A stretch of 64,000 bases of DNA from Artemisia argyi (taxonomy: Eukaryota; Streptophyta; Magnoliopsida; Asterales; Asteraceae). The notes beneath the pieces are model-generated. The model was not told where the DNA came from and searched no databases. It was given only the letters and a program-made list of their open reading frames with translations. The position numbers and the translations under genes were made by a program. Of the stretch, positions 57,973 through 64,000 are shown piece by piece (within the stretch, counting starts at the first letter, position 1; each line of letters starts with the position of its first letter). The stretch lies in contig CM060694.1 in NCBI GenBank assembly GCA_030686995.1, positions 91,851,844 to 91,915,843 on the forward strand. Direction: 5' to 3'.

Positions 57973-60556
57973 TCTATGCAAGTTAAAAGGTACGCATTAC
58001 TTAAACTTGACTTTGGTTATATCTTGTCTCTAGCATTATGTGCTCAAATATGTGCTATTTATAATACTCTAGAGTGTCTACCTGCTATTTGTAAATAACT
58101 AAGATTAGATCCTATGCAACAAGGAATTTAGTCTTTAGTACTAGTAGGAGATATAAGGTGTTTTGGTTATTTAACCATCAAGAGATAAACACGAAAAACT
58201 CTTGAGTATGTCTCACTCAACTCTTGCTTACAAGTGAGCTAACTAAGAATTTCCTAAGTGTTAAAATGTCTAACACTTTTGTGATGCTTGCAAAACAAAC
58301 CTTTGTTAAACAATTTTCTCAAACACCATACTTTGAGTCTTTAATTGTGTCTTTCTTCAATCACTCCTTTATGATAATCTCATATAAAACACACAAGGTA
58401 AAATAAATCACATTAGCATATATTAGGATGTGTGAAAGAAAATAAGTTTTCAACATCTAGGATTTACACATCAAATGTGACACATAGTCTAATGATGTTG
58501 TACCTCTTGGACTTTTTAAAAATAAATAGAGTTCATAGTGTCTTAAGTAAGAAAACCTAAAGAGTCGAGGAGTCGTTGAATATGACATTTAACGAGTGAT
58601 CTCCTGCTTCTATGATATCATCTTTGGTAGATGATAACTTAGTCGAAAGTCCAATGATGGCAAGACAAGCATGGAGTAAAAGTACAAAACAACATCTTCT
58701 CACCTTGAGTTAAACATTAAATCAAGTAAAATTGACATAAGTTATAAAACTTGATTTATAGGTCATTAGTTGTGTCTAAACAAATTCAACAAAAACAATT
58801 TTTGGAATTTAGAATAAAACAAATAGTGAAACGAAGTTGATATTTCAAAGTAATCAAGTGAGTATAGTGTCAATATTTGAAAGACCTTTTGATAATAAAA
58901 GCAAGCCACAAGAGCAAGGGATTTTAACTTAAAGACACTCCTAGTTGCTCTCTTGTTCTCAATGGTTAAGTTATTGATGACCTATCAAGAATGAGATTAG
59001 TAAATCCGTAGGTAAAACTAAACGTAGAGAAATGTTTGGAAGACTACTTGTTCTCATAACATTTAGATTCAACATTATGTTTAGCTTTTGTCTATGTGCT
59101 CGTGTTAACGAAGATTCTTAAACAACTCGTTAGTTGAGTCTAGTTGGATACATCATAAGGTACTACACAACTAGGATTATGGTCTCCCAAAAGAACGGGA
59201 ATAGAAACCATAGTGTATGTCAAATGGAATTATGTCGGTAATAAGTTGATAAGAAAAGCACAAGTGGTACTTGCACTTTTATACTTACTTACCCAATGAT
59301 TCTCCAAAACGCGTAAGATTCTCAAATTAGTATCGGATGGAGAAGCACATCAACAAGCTCCACTTGAACAAGCAAACTCGCATCAACAACGGAACTCATC
59401 TTATCAACATTGTTATACCTTCAACAAATGAAGCATCGCCTTCAGCGATAATTCAATCCATTATGTTCTTAATTGAAATATTGTGATCCATCATCATCGT
59501 CTTGGTAAAAATGTTCATTGAGGAACATCTTAACTAAGAAAGTCTTATACGTTAACCATTCTATCAACGTTTTTACAAAACCTCTTGAATGAGAAGCATT
59601 CATCATCCCTAGGCTTAGTCAAGGACTCATAGGACCTAAAACCTTAGTTTTGAACATTAGGATAAAACCACAAAAATCAAGACAATTCCTTTTGAGTTTT
59701 CCCTGCAGATCCCACGGCACCCTCAGACCATACGGGCGGAACCCACTTTTTGGTTCCGCCTGGTCCGCCAAAGCCACAAAATGTTTTATTTAAGTTCAAA
59801 ACCAAACACCTCTTTACTCACAACTCCAACTTACCATCAGCCCATAAGATTCACAAAATGAGCAAAACTTCAAGCATATTCCTCATAACCTTTCATCACT
59901 CGAACCTCAAACAATCAATGTGAAATGAGAAACCAAGTTATCCTTTGTCATATCAATATCGAGTCATCCACCACTTCCATGCCCTCAAAGAAACCAAGAG
60001 TTAATATCATCTTCACCAATAACTCCACCTAGTCATCTTCACAAGAAGATTCCACAATGTAACCAAACAAGTGTGTCATCCCCACTATAACCTAACCTAT
60101 AAAGATTAAACCACCTTTCATGATACATAAACCTATGTTTACCTTTGTGTCGCTCTTTGAAACAAAGGGCAATTGTCATATCCATACTCTCATTAACATA
60201 TTTGTCTATGTCGTCAAAAGTCAAGTGAATTTCATTATGAAATGCGTCTCTTCCACTTTATAGCAAGTGAAGAACACAAAGAAGATATCCAAGCTTTAAG
60301 TGTTGTCAAACAATCACCACCTCATTTCACATATCCACTCTCGGTCGTCACCCATACTTTACCACCGTTCACCACATTGTTAAAACAAATGAAAAACGTC
60401 ATTGAAACATCACTTGCATTACAAAACATTTTTAAGCATCAAAATGAGTCAAGTCAACCACACCTCCACATTGATTTCATATAGGCACACACTAGAACAT
60501 ACACATTACAATAGTCATTTACTTAAATGTGAAATTTTGATTTTCTAGGAATCATC
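57973..60556 (+). other. Continuation of the copia element after the Tekay insertion, non-coding
   Basis: This is the right-hand side of the sequence interrupted at 35946. No pol domains are found, so protease, integrase and RT were lost or lie elsewhere. Many stops occur in every frame. A GC-rich hairpin block (59706-59775) followed by a TTTATTTAA-like box resembles the promoter part of the copia LTR at 33576-33670 and may be a second promoter or LTR remnant ahead of the ORF at 60557. Small ORFs at 60039-60484 have no recognisable content. Confidence 0.5.
59706..59775. repeat. GC-rich hairpin block, second copy
   Basis: GGCGGAACC (59735-59743) pairs with GGTTCCGCC (59752-59760). The flanks CGGCACCCT, ACGGGCGGAACCCA and CCTGGTCCGCCA align with 33590-33645. 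It is an island of high GC in AT-rich surroundings, about 30 bases before a TATA-like box. Confidence 0.8.
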
Positions 60557-61669
60557 ATGCCTCCTCTAACTCACTATGACCACAAGGACACCATCAAGTA
60601 CCTACCCAAACACCACAAAACCAAAGGTCGTACTCAAACTCAAATCATTGTCTTCAAAGCCTTAGAAAAACGATATGTCCATAAGGGTAGAACCATTGAT
60701 CCATCCTTCTTAGAAGGTACAAACCTCTACACGGAATTTGCCACAATCAACTTTGAGTGTCTCTTAGAAATCGACGAGCCTATTTGTTCTAGGTTTATTT
60801 TAGAATTCTATGAATCCATCACCCTCTCCAAGGATGAGTATGGTCGCTTGTCTATTAACTTTAGGGCTAGTAGTCATCAATACTCCTTCAACCTCGAGGA
60901 GTTTGCTCAAATCCTAGGTGTCCCAAACCATGGTAGTTGCATCTACTCCGACTTGCACTTCCTCTCAAGTCTTGACACACTCTTTGACTGCATCTATCCC
61001 TATGATACCCCTCTTGTGTCCAAAAACGAACTACGTGACCACCTCTTCATTAGGACCACCAACACTAGGAGAACTAGAACCGGAAATGAGGTCATCTAGG
61101 ACCCATATGGTATGGAATTCAATGAACTCAAGCCCCAATTAAAGGAATGGGAAGAACTCCTTAGAACCAATGAAATTAGCACCATAGGAAACCGGGATCA
61201 CATCAATGTTTGTCTTAGCTACATGCTCTATAGCATTTCCACCGGTTAACCTTTTAACTTAGCCTATTACCTCGCCAAAAGAATGGCCGACATACCTTTG
61301 GTAGAAACAACCGCTCTTCCTTATGGAATGCTTCTCACCCGCCTCTTTAGAACAATCTCACCCATTCCACCTAACAATAATGGAATATGCCTTGACTATT
61401 CTCTCATTCCTCACATCTTCGTTCCTCTAAGTGATAAACGAGTTTTCAAAAATAAGGGCAAACGTACTCGATCACCTACTCCATCTTCATCATCATCCGG
61501 CATGAGCGACGATGATAAACTACCAAACTCTAAGTTACCTCCTTTAGAATATCTTCAAGCTCTCCCCATCATTGACAATGCTTCCGAAGAATTCAAGCAA
61601 ACCAAAGGAATGTTCAAGTGTTTTGGAAGGTACCTAAACAAGCTCAAAAAGAAGATTGACCGGTTGTAA
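60557..61669 (+). pseudogene. Retroelement-associated ORF, plant transposon protein family, two stops
   Basis: The frame starts MPPLTHYDHKDTIKYLPKHH and reads through FECLLEIDEPICSRFILEFY, INFRASSHQYSFNLEEFAQI and LGVPNHGSCIYSD, then a TAG (61097-61099). It resumes through ISTIGNRDHINVCLSYMLYS, a TAA (61247-61249), FNLAYYLAKRMADIP and LPYGMLLTRLFRTI. It ends with a Ser-rich linker and Lys-rich coiled coil (LNKLKKKIDRL) and a TAA-type stop. Apart from these two stops it is one frame of 370 codons. I recall this as a family common in Asteraceae retroelements, often labelled putative plant transposon protein. Function is unknown. Confidence 0.75.
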
Positions 61670-62261
61670 GAAGATTAAGGAGCGTTTGTCTTATGTGTGC
61701 CTTAGAAGCGTCTTTGTGTTAAAACTATGTGAAGTATTTGATTTGTATTACTTCTCATATTCATGTCTTATTACGTTTGATGGATTATGTTTTGTATGCT
61801 CTTTTATGATTAATGACAATATTGGTGGTATGTGTCAATTTCATGCTTATGGTAAAATTCACCAAGTTAAGTGAAAATCGTTAGCCCCCGGTCAAAGTCC
61901 TAAGAGATGAATGTCTATATGCCCAATTTTTGCATTTCCTAATCTGTCATATAGTAAATTTTCATTTCCAAGAGTTTTCGAAAATTTTGAAAATCGTTTC
62001 GCGGGTCAAAAACGCGGACTGTGAAGTTTTGCAGGCCTGGCGGATCCGGCGGATCCCAAATTTGGTTTCCGCCAGTACAATTTCTGGGAATTCCAGAATT
62101 GGCCCAACGGACCAGGCAGATCCCAAAACAGGGTTCCGCCTGTGTAGTCTCAGGGTGCCGCCAGTACCTGCAGAAAATTTGTGAACATTTTTCTTAAGAT
62201 CATAACTTGTAAAGTGTCAAATCATTATCCCAAGTGAGAAACATCTTTCATTAACACCAAT
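61670..62261 (+). other. 3' flank of the retroelement ORF with a GC-rich hairpin-type block
   Basis: Non-coding. At 62035-62165 several GGCGGATCC, GGTTTCCGCC and GGGTTCCGCC segments form looser inverted repeats like those at 33607 and 59735, suggesting the U3 part of the copia 3' LTR. The region is cut at 62262 by a gypsy LTR. Confidence 0.5.
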
Positions 62262-64000
62262 GTAACACCCCCAAAATACCGCAGCGGAAGACTGTGTCAC
62301 TGAGGGTGCTACTTCATAATACAAAGTACAAGTTATAGAAAACGAACTCTAAATGAGACGTTTTGAAAAGTTACCATTCGATTAATGAATTCAAAGTTAC
62401 AAACATGAGATTCCAAAGTATGATACATAAATGTATACAAAATGTTTGAATGGTAAATGATAAAAAGCGTAAGTCTTCAGAATATGCAGCTTGACTCTAT
62501 GTTCCACGCACTAGCTATCGCCTTACTAACCTGAGATAAACATGCTAAAGTGTCAACACAATGGTTGGTGAGTTCATAGAGTTTGTCTTAAAATAGTTGA
62601 AAAGCCTTAAAAGAATGTTCACACAGCAAAGGCATCGTGAATCCACTCAGTTACAAGTCCCGCCATAAGAGACTTGTAACCTGTGTGTTCACAACCCACT
62701 GCTACAATATAGTATAATAAAGACATGTATAAGTTCATCAAGACAATTAAGCAATTAGAAGTGAGTCTCTACTTCATCTCCGAAGACCTCACTTTTATGA
62801 TGTATCCAACATTCGCAAATGTTAGGATGTATCAAAGACAACTGGGAGTCAATTCCCAAAGACAACTGGGAGCCACTTCCCAAAGACAACTGGGAGTCAA
62901 TTCCCAAAGACAACTACTAGTCAATAAATAGAATAACGCAATTAAGTATAACGCAGTCATGTATGTAAGCAATCAAGTATAACACAGTCAAGTATAGACG
63001 TTTTGAGTATTTGTACAAGTAAACAAGTAGTTGAGCATGTGTCTCCCCCAAAAGTTAAAACAAGTACGAAAAGAGTAGGGGCTATGACTCACCTTAAGTC
63101 TATGAAATGAGAAATGAAAGTGGTAGTCGAATCGCGAAAGTCTCTAAGAACAGCCTATAATAGAACGTTGCGACTTAGGTTTGGAGTAACGTCTAAGAAT
63201 ACGACGAATTGCCTATATATGTCTTGCATAATGTTCATGATGTAGTACTTAGTATATAATGTAAGTCGTTGAATATAAGTGGTCTATGAAACATGTATAG
63301 GTTGTACATCTCTTACTACCGTTCGGGCCGACATAATTCAGAAGTCATGAAGTAAATGTTCGAGGAGCCAGGACACTTTAACTCGTAAATCCACAACTCG
63401 TCTCGACGGCTTACTCAATGAACTCCTCACATGAGGCTCCCTACTATTGTAGTATTTGATAACATATATATAAGCTTTTTGATCTTTAATAGTTATATGG
63501 TCTTTAGCCGTGGCTTTGCCATGACCTTGGTCATTGTTAACATGGTCTTAAGACTCAACCTTGGCTTTGGCCATGGTTGTGGTCTTGGCTTTAGGTCATT
63601 TGACCTCTTGGTCTCATCTAATTATAACGATTATATAGTTACTTTGGTCTAAAAATGGGCTGTTAAGAATTTGAAGAAATTTATCACTCAGAAAGCGTTT
63701 TCAGGGCTCGAGCTTCTTTGTTCCTGAACGAAAACGTCGTTCCGGACAACTTTCGTGTTTTAACTTTTTGATGAATCGGACCAGAAGTGGGACTTTCAAA
63801 ATCATAATTTGATCAGAATGCTATTTAGACAGTTTTGCCGTTTTGGTTTCGCTAACTTCAAATGGTCATAACTTTTGACTCGTGTACTCGTTTTGGGTGA
63901 TTCAAATTGCTATGTTTTCCTTGTTAAGTCCTCTTTAACAGTAAGTAAGTGTCAAATATCAAATTTATACTATTGTGGTCGTGGTTTTCCATAAAAATCA
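62262..64000 (-). repeat. Tekay-like LTR, 3' part, minus strand
   Basis: On the minus strand it ends GGGGGTGTTACA at 62262, the same terminus type as the other Tekay LTRs. Upstream of that, minus-strand reading gives the familiar CTCACCAACC...GTGTTGACACTTTAGCATG segment (62545-62590) and AACACACAGGTTACAAGTC (62675-62695), which match 790-830 and 672-700 of this window. The element body lies beyond either the window end or the LTR. The candidate target duplication is 62257-62261 (ACCAA). Confidence 0.75.
62832..62927. repeat. 24-bp minisatellite in minus-strand LTR
   Basis: Four units of CAAAGACAACTGGGAGTCAA plus TTCC with small changes. It occupies roughly the same LTR position as the 30-bp array in the nested element's LTR, but the sequence is unrelated. 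Confidence 0.9.

Overview
The window is plant nuclear DNA that is AT-rich and built almost entirely of transposable elements. I see no intact ordinary host gene, no rRNA or tRNA gene, and no CRISPR. The retrotransposon families point to a daisy-family (Asteraceae) genome. These are Tekay-type Ty3/gypsy elements with very long LTRs, Ty1/copia elements carrying an extra 3' ORF, and two large retroelement-associated ORF families that I recall as abundant in Asteraceae assemblies. That assignment rests on recollection, not on a search.

The layout is a set of nested insertions. A plus-strand Ty1/copia element (pol 3851-6112, extra 3' ORF 7962-8716 plus 26427-29244) is the oldest visible host. On its left it was hit by a minus-strand Ty1/copia element (1106-3850), which was itself hit by a Tekay-like element (1-1105). 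The extra 3' ORF was split by a 17.7-kb CACTA DNA transposon (8717-26423) and cut short by a Tat/Athila-type gypsy LTR (29245-32959). The start of that gypsy gag is interrupted by another copia LTR and gag (about 33237-35946, with later parts at 57973-62261). A complete Tekay element (35947-57967, TSD GCATC) sits inside that copia gag. A second, non-autonomous LTR element (40847-50461, TSD GAAAG) sits inside the Tekay gag. A further LTR, on the minus strand, begins at 62262.

The CACTA element is the most unusual object. It has CACTA termini and a TAT target duplication, with same-orientation arrays of a 180-bp repeat near both ends. Its 13-kb cargo has no recognisable transposase. The cargo includes a spliced Agenet-domain gene fragment (minus), a spliced gene for a lysine-rich protein with its 5' leader (plus), a PPR fragment, several unassigned exons, MITEs, and the ends of a second CACTA family.

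The Tekay element is nearly complete: 3.08-kb LTRs, Met-type PBS, an additional coiled-coil ORF, gag, and an open 1126-codon protease-RT-RNase H-integrase-chromodomain frame. Its gag is broken by the nested element and by one in-frame TAG between the two zinc knuckles. By-eye LTR comparison (about 15 substitutions in the outer pair, about 9 in the longer inner pair) agrees with the nesting order. The inner element has almost identical LTRs but only a decayed integrase relic, so it was probably mobilised in trans.
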